Of a DNA stretch of 64,000 nucleotides, positions 25,142 through 34,059 are shown one piece after another. The translations under genes were made by a program, and so were the position numbers. The DNA is from Dietzia timorensis (lineage in GTDB: Bacteria > Actinomycetota > Actinomycetes > Mycobacteriales > Mycobacteriaceae): assembly GCF_001659785.1 (NCBI RefSeq), contig NZ_CP015961.1:3224001-3288000 (forward strand), in the 5' to 3' direction. Under the pieces are notes generated by a model. It saw only the letters and a list, made by a program, of their open reading frames with translations. It did not search any database and was not told the origin of the DNA. Within the stretch, counting starts at the first letter, position 1. Every line of letters starts with the position of its first letter.

Positions 25142-25726
25142 CTACAGGCGCGGAATCACGGTATCGGCGACGGACTGCACGGCCTCCGAACGTCCCTGCG
25201 TCGCCTGCACGGTGAAGACCTGATCCTCGCGGTACACCGCGAGCGTCGCCCCGGCTTCCGAGGCGTTCTTCCCGCCGGTCCAACCGCCCTCGACGTCGGC
25301 GCGTTCGGTCGAGTCCGGGGGCACGACCTCGTCCACGAGGCGCACCGCCTCGTCCGCGGATTCGACGGTCTCGACCGACACCATGAGCGACACCGCCCCG
25401 TCTTGCGTGCCGAAGAAGCACGCCGGCGGATCGTAGGCAGGGTCGATCTGAGTCTTGTCGACCATCTCCCCTGTGAGCTCCGCGGCTTCCTCCGCCGACA
25501 GGTAGGGACAGTCCGCATCCTCGGTGGGCGCCGGCTGGCGAAACCCCTCTTCCGAATCCGGAGCCTCCGGAGCCGCGGTAACGATCTCGCCGTACTCGGC
25601 ATCGTCGGAGGCCTGCGAATCGGCACCTCCGCCGTCATTACAACCGGCGAGCAGCGCGCCTGCGACGAGAGCCACCGAGGCAACTGCGAATGAGCGGGCG
25701 GGGCGATGTCCCGAGTGGATACGCAT
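25142..25726 (-). CDS. DUF2020-like lipoprotein
   Basis: The 194-residue protein has a lipoprotein signal (lipobox LAGC) and an Asp/Glu-rich linker. A domain begins CPYLSAEEAAELTG, with a second Cys in PPACFFG and the segment GGWTGGKNAS. This resembles DUF2020 lipoproteins of corynebacteria from memory. Function unknown. The ATG at 25726 has a TAGGCT box 6 nt upstream on the minus strand and no ribosome site. It diverges from another lipoprotein gene. Confidence 0.65.
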   Translation of the reverse strand: MRIHSGHRPARSFAVASVALVAGALLAGCNDGGGADSQASDDAEYGEIVTAAPEAPDSEEGFRQPAPTEDADCPYLSAEEAAELTGEMVDKTQIDPAYDPPACFFGTQDGAVSLMVSVETVESADEAVRLVDEVVPPDSTERADVEGGWTGGKNASEAGATLAVYREDQVFTVQATQGRSEAVQSVADTVIPRL

Positions 25727-25732
25727 GCGGCC

Positions 25733-25738
25733 AGCCTA
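25733..25738 (-). promoter_or_regulatory. -10 box TAGGCT of a leaderless transcript
   Basis: On the minus strand TAGGCT ends 6 nt before the ATG at 25726. It is arranged back-to-back with the TAGGAT box at 25769. Confidence 0.45.
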
Positions 25739-25768
25739 TCGGTTGGACCCGGGCGGGAGGGGGCGCGG

Positions 25769-25774
25769 TAGGAT
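25769..25774 (+). promoter_or_regulatory. -10 box TAGGAT of a leaderless transcript
   Basis: TAGGAT ends 7 nt before ATG 25782; the intervening bases contain no ribosome site. Confidence 0.5.
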
Positions 25775-25781
25775 CGTGCGC

Positions 25782-26828
25782 ATGACAGAATCGCCCTCCG
25801 CTCGCCGCGTGCCGCCCCTCGCGCGTCTCGGAGCGGCATTCGCCCTGGTCCCGGCGCTGGCGTTGGGTGCATGTGCACCGCGCACGGACAGCGGTTCGCC
25901 CCAGGAACCGGTGGAGAACACGAGGCTCACGTCGATCGAGCCGGCGCCGGTCGCCGACTCCGAACTCGCCCCGACCGATCGCGGCCCCCTGCCCAACGTG
26001 TGCGACGAGGTCGCGTTGTCGGTCGCGGAGGTTTCGCAGATCACGGGACTGTCCCTCCCCTCCTCGGAGCCGGCACCGCCCGGAGGACGTCCCGAGATGT
26101 GCGCCTATGGCAGCTCGTGGGACGACCCGGCCTCGCTGTTCCTGTCGCTCGAGGGCAATAAGGACGCACCGAGCACGTCGGCGACCACTTCGGCCACCGC
26201 GACGTCCACGGCCGCGGATGGCGGCGACTCCGATGCCGGCACGGAGGAGTCCGACGAAGAGGACGATCGGCTGACAGCCGAAAACTCCGTGTTCGTCTCG
26301 GCGCGAGAGTTACACGACGACGACTCCCCCGAAGAGCTACTCGAGTCCATTCCCGAGATCGCCGGACCCATATACGAGTGCGCACTCGACACCCATGACG
26401 TCGCACTTCCCGAACTCGACACCTCCGGATACGCATCGCTCGAGACCTCCGGTGAAGGCGACGGCGTATCGGCCCTGGGGCCAGTGAGCGGATACGGGAT
26501 GGCGACGGAATTCGGCGACGCAACGAGCACCCAATCCACGGCGTCGACAACAGCGACCTCGTCAGCGCGCCCGTCCCGCGGGGCCGGCGCAGCGGGCGAG
26601 AGAGCCCGCGAGGACCGGGAGTCCGAGGAAACCGTGGACCTGGAGATCCTGCGCTGCGATAACGACCCCACCGGTCATGTGCCGCACGTTCAGGCGTTCT
26701 TCGTCACCGATTCTCAACTCTGGCAGGTCAGTATGACCGTGTCGGACGAGGATGCGGACGATCTGACTACTGATCAAGAAGCAGAGGGCCTGTTCGCGCT
26801 CGCCGCGTACATTTCCGAAAACGTGTGA
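25782..26828 (+). CDS. DUF3558-like lipoprotein with disordered insertions
   Basis: The 348-residue protein has lipobox LGAC after a hydrophobic signal. Conserved-looking segments are NVCDEVALSVAEVSQITGL, MCAYGSSWDDP, IYECALDTHD and ILRCDNDPTG, interrupted by two Ser/Thr/Asp/Glu-rich low-complexity stretches (about 130-165 and 245-285). The N-terminal C-D pattern followed by a second Cys is like DUF3558 lipoproteins; the match is from memory. ATG 25782 is chosen over an in-frame codon 258 bases upstream because it begins the signal peptide. Role unknown. Confidence 0.6.
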   Translation: MTESPSARRVPPLARLGAAFALVPALALGACAPRTDSGSPQEPVENTRLTSIEPAPVADSELAPTDRGPLPNVCDEVALSVAEVSQITGLSLPSSEPAPPGGRPEMCAYGSSWDDPASLFLSLEGNKDAPSTSATTSATATSTAADGGDSDAGTEESDEEDDRLTAENSVFVSARELHDDDSPEELLESIPEIAGPIYECALDTHDVALPELDTSGYASLETSGEGDGVSALGPVSGYGMATEFGDATSTQSTASTTATSSARPSRGAGAAGERAREDRESEETVDLEILRCDNDPTGHVPHVQAFFVTDSQLWQVSMTVSDEDADDLTTDQEAEGLFALAAYISENV

Positions 26829-26975
26829 CCACCTAGGTGTGCCGACCGCGCACCGGAAGCAGCTCGAGAAAGCGTTGCCGCAGGTATGCGCGCGGCGGAC
26901 CCATTCGGGACAAATCTAGTATCTGAAAATAACAATTTCCTCTTGATTTAGTTTTGCTTGTTCTATAACCTCGAG
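26829..26975. other. Intergenic segment carrying the 6C RNA promoter
   Basis: No gene seen. An AT-rich block at 26920-26970 includes TCTTGA (26941-26946) and TATAAC (26964-26969) separated by 17 nt, a good promoter for the following small RNA. Confidence 0.5.
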
Positions 26976-27105
26976 CGCAGCACGTTAGCTCCGCTGCATC
27001 CCCCTTGTGGCGTCGAGCGATGGATCGAGCGGCTCCCCCCGCCTTCTCGCTCCGCACGTGCCCCGAATGCTGGCCACCCCCCTCGTGGCCAGCATTCACT
27101 TATTT
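26976..27105 (+). ncRNA. Probable 6C small RNA
   Basis: A roughly 130-nt transcript is predicted from TATAAC at 26964 to a terminator at 27065-27105. It contains three hairpins whose loops are cytosine runs. The first is CGCTGCA (26992-26998) paired with TGTGGCG (27006-27012) around five Cs. The middle GGC-GCC hairpin encloses CCCCCC (27035-27040). The terminal 13-bp hairpin has CCCCCC at 27077-27082, whose first C pairs at the top of the stem. Actinobacterial 6C RNA is defined by stem-loops with C-rich loops and acts on mRNAs through those loops. Region and structure agree, though no covariance search was possible. The exact 5' end is estimated. Confidence 0.65.
27065..27104 (+). terminator. 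Terminator of the small RNA
   Basis: Perfect 13-bp stem GAATGCTGGCCAC (27065-27077) with its complement (27085-27097), 7-nt C-rich loop, then ACTTATTT. Confidence 0.8.
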
Positions 27106-27427
27106 CCCCAGGAAACGCTTCTCGCGTCACGTCGGGTCGACTGATCTACGCAAGCCGCGGCCCCGAATTGCCTCGCGCGATAACCACGGGCGTTGACTCG
27201 GCGTCAACACCCGGCCCGTCATTTGCGCCGCTTACGCACACCCGGGGCGATCCGTGGGCGAATCTTCATCTCTTCCGCACGCGCATGTATCGACTCGGCA
27301 CTGGCATTTCCGGCGCACACCGTGCATTATTGTTACTAAAGTGACGAATGTGATTATTGAGGCTTGTGTTCCGCATAGGTTTCGTTCAGTTCGACCCTCG
27401 GCCCCCAGCAATTCATCTAGGAGTGCG
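27106..27427. other. 320-bp leader/promoter region of the L,D-transpeptidase pair
   Basis: No gene was supported here. An inverted repeat GTTGAC-N5-GTCAAC lies at 27192-27208. An AT-rich block at 27325-27360 is the likely promoter area. Everything else is unassigned. Confidence 0.45.
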
Positions 27428-28384
27428 ATGCTTCGCCGTCCCCTATTCGCGCGCGCAACGACCTCGGCGACCCTGGTTGCCGCCGTTCTTTCCTCGGTGG
27501 CGCTTGCGCCTATCGCAGGAGCGCAGAGCACGGCCCAACTCCCCGGTTTCAACGCCGGTTCGCTCGAGTCGACCCCGGTGAGCCTGCCCGGCATCGAGTC
27601 CGCACCCCTGCCCACCCCGCAGGTTGCAGGGCTCGACCTGCCGATTTTCACGGTGCCGATCGTCGCGCCCGCTCGCCCCGCGCCTGAATACGGCAAGGTG
27701 GGCATCTTCCCGACCGACGGCGAGACCGTTGGCGTTGCACAGCCGGTGATGTTCACCTTCGACAAGCCGATCACCGACCGCGCGAAGGCGGAGGCGACGC
27801 TCGGGGTGCGGACCGCCCCGGCGATCGCCGGGAAGTTCTACTGGATCAGTGACACCGAGGTGCGCTGGCGGCCCCTCGAGTTCTACCCACCGAACACCAC
27901 CGTCACCGTCTACGCGGGAGGGCGCCAGCAGTCCTTCAGAACTGGCGACGCCGTCGTCACCACCTATGACGACAACACCAAGATGATGACGACCACCCGC
28001 AATGGTGAAGTGGTTCGAGAGATGCGCGCATCAGCGGGCCAACCGCAGTACGCTACTCACAACGGCACGTACTACACGGGGTGGCGTGCGCGCGAGGTGC
28101 AGATGGATTCCTCCACGTGGGGGCTCGCGCGCGATGCAGGCGGCTACGACGTGGCGGTCAACGACGGCGTCCGCCTGTCCTACGACGGCATTTTCGTCCA
28201 TTCCGCACCGTGGTCCGTTGCCGACCAAGGCGTGCGAAACGTCTCTCATGGCTGCATCAATCTGAGCCCCGAGGATGCGCGCTGGTTCTACGAAAACACC
28301 CGCAATGGCGATCCCGTGATCGTCAAGAACACGCTAGGCCGTCAGCTCGGCTCTTTTGATGGTCAAGGCGACTGGAATTACTAG
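27428..28384 (+). CDS. L,D-transpeptidase, first of a tandem pair
   Basis: The 318-residue exported enzyme cross-links peptidoglycan stem peptides (3-3 links) or attaches proteins to them. It has a signal peptide (cleavage after AGA near residue 31), an Ig-like domain (about 88-170: VGIFPTDGETVGVAQPVMFTF) and a YkuD catalytic domain. That domain has His258 in IFVHSAPWS and HGCIN with His274 and Cys276. AGGAG precedes ATG 27428. Mycobacterial Ldt enzymes have the same Ig-YkuD order. The related second copy begins 20 nt downstream. Confidence 0.88.
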   Translation: MLRRPLFARATTSATLVAAVLSSVALAPIAGAQSTAQLPGFNAGSLESTPVSLPGIESAPLPTPQVAGLDLPIFTVPIVAPARPAPEYGKVGIFPTDGETVGVAQPVMFTFDKPITDRAKAEATLGVRTAPAIAGKFYWISDTEVRWRPLEFYPPNTTVTVYAGGRQQSFRTGDAVVTTYDDNTKMMTTTRNGEVVREMRASAGQPQYATHNGTYYTGWRAREVQMDSSTWGLARDAGGYDVAVNDGVRLSYDGIFVHSAPWSVADQGVRNVSHGCINLSPEDARWFYENTRNGDPVIVKNTLGRQLGSFDGQGDWNY

Positions 28385-28403
28385 TTACCCATCAAGGAGT
28401 TCA

Positions 28404-29333
28404 ATGTCCTCGCGTTCCGGCTTCCTGCGCCGCGCCATCCTCCTGGTCGCGGTGTCCGCCCTCGGACTCGGCCTCGCACCTGCCGCATCAGCACAACTGC
28501 AGGTGCCCGACCCCGCCACGGCCTCCGCCGAGATGAACCTACCCTCGGTCGAGACCGCCCCCGTCCCGGGAGCGGGAATCCTTCCGTTCGTGCCCACGTA
28601 CCCGGTTCTCGGCCCGACACGACCGGTGCCCAATTACGGGAATGTGGGTGTGTTCCCGTCGGAGAACGAGGTTGTCGGCGTCGCTTCGCCGATCCATTTC
28701 TTCTTCGACCGCCCCATCACCGATCGCCGACTCGCCGAGCAGACCATTGGCATTCGCACCGAACCCAACGTGGCGGGCAAGTTCTACTGGATCAACGACC
28801 GAGAGCTGCGGTGGCGTCCATTGAACTTCTGGCCGGAGCGCTCGGCGGTAACGGTATGGGCCGCCGGTCGCCAGCACACTTTCCGCACCGGCGATGCCCT
28901 CATCGCCACCTACGACGACCACACCAAGAAGGTCACCGTAACGCGGAGCGGACAGGTCGTGCGCGAAATGCGCGCCTCATCCGGCGAAGCTCCCCGCTGG
29001 TCGACGTACAACGGTATCTACTACACGGGCCAGCGCGGCCGGGCGGTGCGCATGAACTCCGCGCTCTTCGGCCTGCGCGTCGAGGACGGGGGCTACGACT
29101 CGATCGTCAACGACGCCGTGCGCCTGTCCTACGACGGCATCTACATCCATTCCGCCCCGTGGTCGATCGCGGATCAGGGCGTCCGTAACGCGACCCATGG
29201 CTGCATCAACGTCAGCCCGGAGGACGCGGCCTGGTACTACAACAATTCGAAGAACGGCGACCCTTTCATCGTGAAGAACTCCGTGGGGCGCCAGTTCGGG
29301 GCGTTCGACGGCCAGGGCGACTGGAACTACTAG
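28404..29333 (+). CDS. L,D-transpeptidase, second of a tandem pair
   Basis: The 309-residue paralogue of the preceding gene shares its order and long identical runs (GKFYWI, RLSYDGI, HSAPWS, FDGQGDWNY at the C-terminus). Signal cleavage is near ASA (residue 30). The catalytic Cys267 is in HGCIN. AAGGAG precedes the start. The two genes form an operon closed by a strong terminator. Divergence is concentrated in the N-terminal 75 residues, suggesting duplication followed by a change of localisation or partner. Confidence 0.88.
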   Translation: MSSRSGFLRRAILLVAVSALGLGLAPAASAQLQVPDPATASAEMNLPSVETAPVPGAGILPFVPTYPVLGPTRPVPNYGNVGVFPSENEVVGVASPIHFFFDRPITDRRLAEQTIGIRTEPNVAGKFYWINDRELRWRPLNFWPERSAVTVWAAGRQHTFRTGDALIATYDDHTKKVTVTRSGQVVREMRASSGEAPRWSTYNGIYYTGQRGRAVRMNSALFGLRVEDGGYDSIVNDAVRLSYDGIYIHSAPWSIADQGVRNATHGCINVSPEDAAWYYNNSKNGDPFIVKNSVGRQFGAFDGQGDWNY

Positions 29334-29376
29334 GACGGGGCGCATCGCCGGCAGCCACTACGCCCTACCCAGACAC

Positions 29377-29428
29377 AGAAAGAGCCTCACCCCACAGCGC
29401 GGGGTAAGGCTCTTTCTATATTTTTTAC
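29377..29428 (+). terminator. Intrinsic terminator after the L,D-transpeptidase pair
   Basis: Stem AGAAAGAGCCT (29377-29387) with its complement (29407-29417), extended inwards by ACCCC/GGGGT, followed by ATATTTTTT. Confidence 0.88.
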
Positions 29429-29562
29429 TGGGAAATTCGGTAATTCTGGCAGCTACATAAGGATACGTCCATGTAAAAGTTCAGCTGTTCGTAACCCTTT
29501 TGCAATCGCGGAGTTTCCCGAACTGCCCTCGCTGGTCACTCGCATGGACTTCGATAGGAATC

Positions 29563-30546
29563 GTGAAGTCAGGTTCAACCGAGGACGCTCCCGCGGCGGG
29601 CGCCGAGGCGGATTCGACGGCGCCGGGTACAACCCGTCGCCGGCGCAGCAGAAAAGCAGGACGTACCCAGGAGTATTTACTCTTCGCCGCGCTCGTCCTC
29701 CCCAACCTCGTGCTGTTGGGCATCTTCACCTATCGTCCCCTGCTGGATAACATCCGGCTGTCGTTCTTCAGTTGGAACATCTCGTCCCCGAACCCACCCA
29801 AGTTCGTCGGGTTCGACAACTACACCGAATGGTTCGATGGGCTCGTCAACGGTGGGCATTCGTGGACGGTCGTATCCAACACGATCATCTTCACCGCAAC
29901 GACCGTTATCGGCTCGATGGTGCTCGGGCTCGCGCTCGCGATGCTCCTCGACCAGCAGATCAAGGGGCGCGGCCTCGTGCGGTCCGCGGTGTTCGCCCCC
30001 TATGTCATCGCCGGCGCCGCGATCGGCATCGCCTTCCAGTTCATCTTCGATCCCCGATTCGGGCTGATCTCGGGAATGCTCGGGTCCCTCGGTATCAAGT
30101 CCCCGGACTTCTACCAGGATCCGAACTGGGCGCTTTTCATGGTGACGATGACGTTCTTGTGGAAAAACCTCGGCTACGCCTTCGTCATCTATCTTGCTGC
30201 GTTGCAGGCCAAGCCTGCCGAGCTCTATGAGGCCGCCGAGATCGACCGGGCGAGTGGCTGGACGGTGTTTCGTAGGGTCACACTGCCGATGCTGCGGCCC
30301 ACGACGTTCTTTCTGTCGATCACGGTGATGCTCAATTCGCTGCAGGTCTTCGACATCATCTACGTGATGACCCGCGGCGGACCGCAGGGCAACGGCACGA
30401 CGACGATGGTGTTCCAGGTGTACCAGGAGACCTTCGTCAACTACCGCGCCGGCTACGGCGCCACCGTGGCCACGATCATGTTCCTCATCTTGCTGGTCAT
30501 CACCGTGCTGCAGGTGCGCTCGATGGATCGGGGGAATACGAAGTGA
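29563..30546 (+). CDS. ugpA: Sugar/glycerophosphodiester ABC transporter permease
   Basis: This 327-residue MalF/UgpA-type permease has an Arg-rich N-terminal tail and about six membrane segments. The coupling motif EAAEIDRASGWTVFRRVTLPML lies near residue 225. Gene order permease-permease-binding protein-ATPase equals the ugpAEBC order of mycobacteria, where the importer takes up glycerophosphocholine. GTG 29563 is preferred to an ATG 63 bases upstream because AGGAA precedes it and the extra residues are atypical. It overlaps ugpE by four bases (GTGA). Confidence 0.72.
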   Translation: MKSGSTEDAPAAGAEADSTAPGTTRRRRSRKAGRTQEYLLFAALVLPNLVLLGIFTYRPLLDNIRLSFFSWNISSPNPPKFVGFDNYTEWFDGLVNGGHSWTVVSNTIIFTATTVIGSMVLGLALAMLLDQQIKGRGLVRSAVFAPYVIAGAAIGIAFQFIFDPRFGLISGMLGSLGIKSPDFYQDPNWALFMVTMTFLWKNLGYAFVIYLAALQAKPAELYEAAEIDRASGWTVFRRVTLPMLRPTTFFLSITVMLNSLQVFDIIYVMTRGGPQGNGTTTMVFQVYQETFVNYRAGYGATVATIMFLILLVITVLQVRSMDRGNTK

Positions 30547-31379
30547 AGAAGAAGACCTCCCTCGGCGGGAAGATCCTCGGCTACGGCGCCATGGTTCTCA
30601 CCCTGCTCATCGTCGGGATTCCTCTGTACTGGGTGCTGTCGAACTCCTTCAAGACGCCCGATCAGGTGTTCCGCGTTCCGCCTCTGTGGTGGCCGGAATC
30701 GTTCACGGCCAGCAACTACCCGAGGGTGTTCTCCGAGTCGCCATTCGGGCAGTACATGCTCAACTCGGTCATCATCACCTCGATCCTCGCGGCGATCAAG
30801 ATCGTGCTCGGTGTGATCAGCGCCTACGCCTTCGCCTACCTGCGGTTCCCCGGCAGAGGCGCGGTGTTCATGCTCGTACTGGCCGCGCTGATGGTGCCGA
30901 ACCAGATCACCGTGATCTCGAACTATGCGCTCGTGTCCCAGCTCGGCTGGATCAACACATTTCAGGGCATCATCATCCCGCTGGCCGGCGTCGCCTTCGG
31001 CACGTTCCTCATGAGGAACCACTTCATGTCTTTGCCCTACGAGATCATCGAGGCAGCTCGCATGGACGGCGCGAGCCACATGCGCCTGCTGTTCCGCATC
31101 ATCTTGCCGATGAGCTGGCCAACCCTCGTCGCTTTCGCGCTCATCACGGTGGTCAACGAGTGGAACGAATACCTGTGGCCCTTCCTCGTCGCTTCCGATG
31201 ATTCGGTCGCGCCGATCCAGGTGGGGCTGACGCGCCTGGTCAACACAGATTCCGGCTTCACGGATTGGCCGCTGGTGATGGCGGCCACCGTCCTCACCGT
31301 CATCCCGATCCTCGTGGTCTTCCTGTTCCTCCAGCGATACATGATCAAGGGATTGACTTCCGGCGCCGTCAAGGGCTGA
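30543..31379 (+). CDS. ugpE: Sugar/glycerophosphodiester ABC transporter permease
   Basis: The 278-residue MalG/UgpE-type permease has six membrane segments and the coupling helix EIIEAARMDGASHMRLLFRIILP (about 162-184). It pairs with UgpA to form the channel. The start is GTG 30543, overlapping the ugpA stop. The binding-protein gene follows after 69 nt with its own ribosome site. Confidence 0.75.
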   Translation: MKKKTSLGGKILGYGAMVLTLLIVGIPLYWVLSNSFKTPDQVFRVPPLWWPESFTASNYPRVFSESPFGQYMLNSVIITSILAAIKIVLGVISAYAFAYLRFPGRGAVFMLVLAALMVPNQITVISNYALVSQLGWINTFQGIIIPLAGVAFGTFLMRNHFMSLPYEIIEAARMDGASHMRLLFRIILPMSWPTLVAFALITVVNEWNEYLWPFLVASDDSVAPIQVGLTRLVNTDSGFTDWPLVMAATVLTVIPILVVFLFLQRYMIKGLTSGAVKG

Positions 31380-31448
31380 GCGCGCCACTCGAGAATTTCC
31401 CGTCCGACCGATCCAGATCCGCCAGGTTTCACCCGAAAGGAATCACAC

Positions 31449-32771
31449 ATGAGTCAGTTCACTCGACGCTCGTTCATCGGCCTCGTGGGCGCTACGGGGG
31501 CCGCAGTCGGCCTGTCTGCATGCGCCGGATCCGGAGGCGGCGGTAATGGCGGCGGGGGAGGCGAAGAGGGCGACGCGAACCGCGTCATCTTCTGGTCCAA
31601 CCACCCCGGCACCTCGAAGGATCTCGAACTCGAGATCATCGAGGCATACAAGGAGGTAGCACCGGACATCACCGTCGAGCTCATCGACGCGGGCAAAGAC
31701 TACGAAGAGGTCGCCCAGAAGTTCAATGCGGCTCTGTCCGGCGGCGGCCTCCCCGACGTGATCGTCGGCTCCGACGTCAACTGGTTCAACTTCGCCCTCA
31801 ACGGGCAGTTCGCAAAAGTCAACGAGCTGTGGGACGCCGCCGAGGAGTTCGACAAGGACGACTACGTCGAGTCGCTGCTCGGCGACTACGAGCTCGACGG
31901 CGACAATTATGGCATCCCGTTCGCCCGCTCGACCGTGATCTTCTACTACAACAAGGAACTGTGGGAGCAGGCCGGTCTTCCCGACCGCGGCCCCGAAACC
32001 TGGGACGAGTTCGCCGAATGGGCACCGCGCCTGCGTGATGTGCTCGAAGGCGACGCGCGTCCGATCGCGATGTACAACGGCGCGAACTACCTCGACTGGA
32101 CGATCCAGAACCTGCTGTGGGAGAACGACGGCGGCTTCTCCGAGGAATGGGATCTCACCTTCACCAAGCCCGAGACGATCTCCGGCCTCGAATACCTCGT
32201 CAAGCTCAACGACGACGACCACCTCATCCTCTCCGACGACTCGATCGTCGAGTTCTCGGCGGGAATCGCCGCCTGCGCAGTGGCGTCGACCGGCTCGATC
32301 TCCTCTGTCAAGGAGCAGGCGGGCTTCGAGTGGGGCACCGCGTTCCTGCCGGGTGCCGCGGAGAATGACTCCTGCCCGACCGGCGGTGCCGGCGTCGCTA
32401 TCCCTGCCGGCATCTCCGACGAGCGCAAGGCCAACGCGATGAACTTCATCGCGTTCCTCACCAACCCCGAGAACACCGCGAAGTTCGCGCAGGGCACGGG
32501 CTACATGCCGGTGCGCAAGTCCGCGACCGAGTCGGCGGAAGTCAAGGCGTACCTGGAAGAGACTCCACAGGCCAAGACCGCTATCGACCAGCTTCCGCAC
32601 ACCCGCCCACAGGACTACGCGCGCGTATTCGTACCGAACCCGGGCACGCGCATCGGCGGAGCTCTCGACAAGATCCTTGCCGGCTCCGATATCACCTCGA
32701 CGATGGAGGCGCTGCAGGACGAAACGCAGAACATCATCGACACCCAGATCGAGCCGTTGCTCGGTAATTGA
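31449..32771 (+). CDS. ugpB: Sugar/glycerophosphodiester substrate-binding lipoprotein
   Basis: The 440-residue extracellular solute-binding protein (family 1) has a twin-arginine-like start (FTRRSFIGLVG), lipobox LSAC and a Gly linker. Family landmarks include YNGANYLDWTIQNLL and the C-terminal RIGGALDKILAGSDI. AAAGGAA precedes ATG 31449. It matches UgpB-like proteins best by operon order. Substrate could instead be a disaccharide such as trehalose or maltose, since the fold alone does not decide. Confidence 0.7.
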   Translation: MSQFTRRSFIGLVGATGAAVGLSACAGSGGGGNGGGGGEEGDANRVIFWSNHPGTSKDLELEIIEAYKEVAPDITVELIDAGKDYEEVAQKFNAALSGGGLPDVIVGSDVNWFNFALNGQFAKVNELWDAAEEFDKDDYVESLLGDYELDGDNYGIPFARSTVIFYYNKELWEQAGLPDRGPETWDEFAEWAPRLRDVLEGDARPIAMYNGANYLDWTIQNLLWENDGGFSEEWDLTFTKPETISGLEYLVKLNDDDHLILSDDSIVEFSAGIAACAVASTGSISSVKEQAGFEWGTAFLPGAAENDSCPTGGAGVAIPAGISDERKANAMNFIAFLTNPENTAKFAQGTGYMPVRKSATESAEVKAYLEETPQAKTAIDQLPHTRPQDYARVFVPNPGTRIGGALDKILAGSDITSTMEALQDETQNIIDTQIEPLLGN

Positions 32772-32865
32772 TCGACTCCCCGGGGTGCGCCCGCCCATCG
32801 CGGCCGCACCCCGGCGATAGCTTGATCCCGTTCGCTTCCCAGCCCGTGAAGAAGGATTTCGCCCC

Positions 32866-33963
32866 ATGGCTTCCGTCACCTACGACAAGGCCTCACGCCT
32901 GTTCCCGAAGGCCGATCGCCCGGCCGTCGATTCCCTCGATCTGCACGTTGATGACGGCGAGTTCCTCGTCCTCGTCGGCCCGTCGGGATGCGGGAAGTCG
33001 ACGAGTCTGCGGATGCTCGCCGGTCTGGAGGAAGTCACCTCGGGCAGCATCCACATCGGCGGCGAGGATGTCACCGGAATCCAGGCGCGCGACCGCGACG
33101 TCGCGATGGTATTCCAGAGCTATGCCCTCTACCCGACCATGACGGTCGAGGAGAACATGGGCTTCGCACTGCGCAACATGGGCACGTCCAAGAAGGACAC
33201 CAAATCACTCGTCCTCGAGGCCGCACGAATCCTGCAGCTGGAGGAATACCTCGGCCGTAAGCCGGGCCAGCTCTCCGGCGGCCAGCGCCAGCGCGTGGCG
33301 ATGGGTCGAGCGATCGTGCGCCGACCTCAGGTCTTCTGCATGGATGAGCCGCTTTCCAATCTCGACGCGAAGCTGCGCGTGTCGACGCGTTCGGAGATCG
33401 CCGGGCTGCAGCGCCGCCTGGGCATCACGACCGTCTACGTCACCCACGACCAGACCGAGGCGATGACGATGGGCCACCGAGTCGCGGTGCTCAAGGACGG
33501 ACTCCTCCAACAGGTCGCGACGCCGCGGGAAATGTACGACGCCCCGGTCAACACGTTCGTCGCCGGGTTCATCGGCACACCCGGCATGAACCTCATCACC
33601 GTGCCCGTGGATTCGGCGGGCGATCCCACCTTCGGCGGGGAACCGGTCCGACCCTCGTTCAACGTCGGCGCCCGCAAGGAGGTCGTGCTCGGCGTGCGAC
33701 CGGAGTCCCTGCAGATCGTCGGACGCGACGCCCCGGGGCTCGATATCAAGGTCACCCTCGTCGAGGAGCTCGGCCTCGAGGTCTTCGTCCACGGCCAGGC
33801 CACCGACGGCACCGCCACCCTCGAGGGCAAGGACCTCGTCGTGCGCACCGTCCGCTCCAAAGCCCCTTCGCTGGATGACGTCGTACGTATCGCTCCCCTC
33901 GAAGAGCACGGCTCGCGGCTGTTCTTCGACGCCCAATCCGGCGAGCGCATCGTCAAGAACTAG
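32866..33963 (+). CDS. ugpC: ABC transporter ATPase, MalK/UgpC type
   Basis: The 365-residue ATPase has Walker A GPSGCGKST, signature LSGGQRQRVAMGRAI, Walker B VFCMDEPLSNLD and the H-loop VTHDQTEAMT. An MalK-like regulatory OB domain follows (about 240-365: VRPESLQI). It would drive UgpAE. GAAGGA precedes the ATG. The convergent marR gene is separated by a bidirectional terminator. Confidence 0.8.
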   Translation: MASVTYDKASRLFPKADRPAVDSLDLHVDDGEFLVLVGPSGCGKSTSLRMLAGLEEVTSGSIHIGGEDVTGIQARDRDVAMVFQSYALYPTMTVEENMGFALRNMGTSKKDTKSLVLEAARILQLEEYLGRKPGQLSGGQRQRVAMGRAIVRRPQVFCMDEPLSNLDAKLRVSTRSEIAGLQRRLGITTVYVTHDQTEAMTMGHRVAVLKDGLLQQVATPREMYDAPVNTFVAGFIGTPGMNLITVPVDSAGDPTFGGEPVRPSFNVGARKEVVLGVRPESLQIVGRDAPGLDIKVTLVEELGLEVFVHGQATDGTATLEGKDLVVRTVRSKAPSLDDVVRIAPLEEHGSRLFFDAQSGERIVKN

Positions 33964-34000
33964 GCTGCCCACCGCACACCGGGAGCCCGCCACATAGCGA

Positions 34001-34034
34001 AATCGGGTGCGCCCCAGCGGGGACGCACCCGATT
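34001..34034. terminator. Bidirectional terminator between ugpC and marR
   Basis: A 15-bp stem with one bulged A (34001-34015 with 34019-34034) and a 3-nt loop, between convergent genes. The T-tract is weak on both sides. Confidence 0.7.
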
Positions 34035-34059
34035 CGTCGTCGGATGGGTGGGGCCCGGT

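Noticed and set aside
33876-33889. ATGACGTCG strings inside genes taken as further motif copies
   Set aside because: GAC-GTC is a frequent Asp-Val codon pair in this DNA, so the 9-base core alone is not informative. Only full 12-mers were counted.
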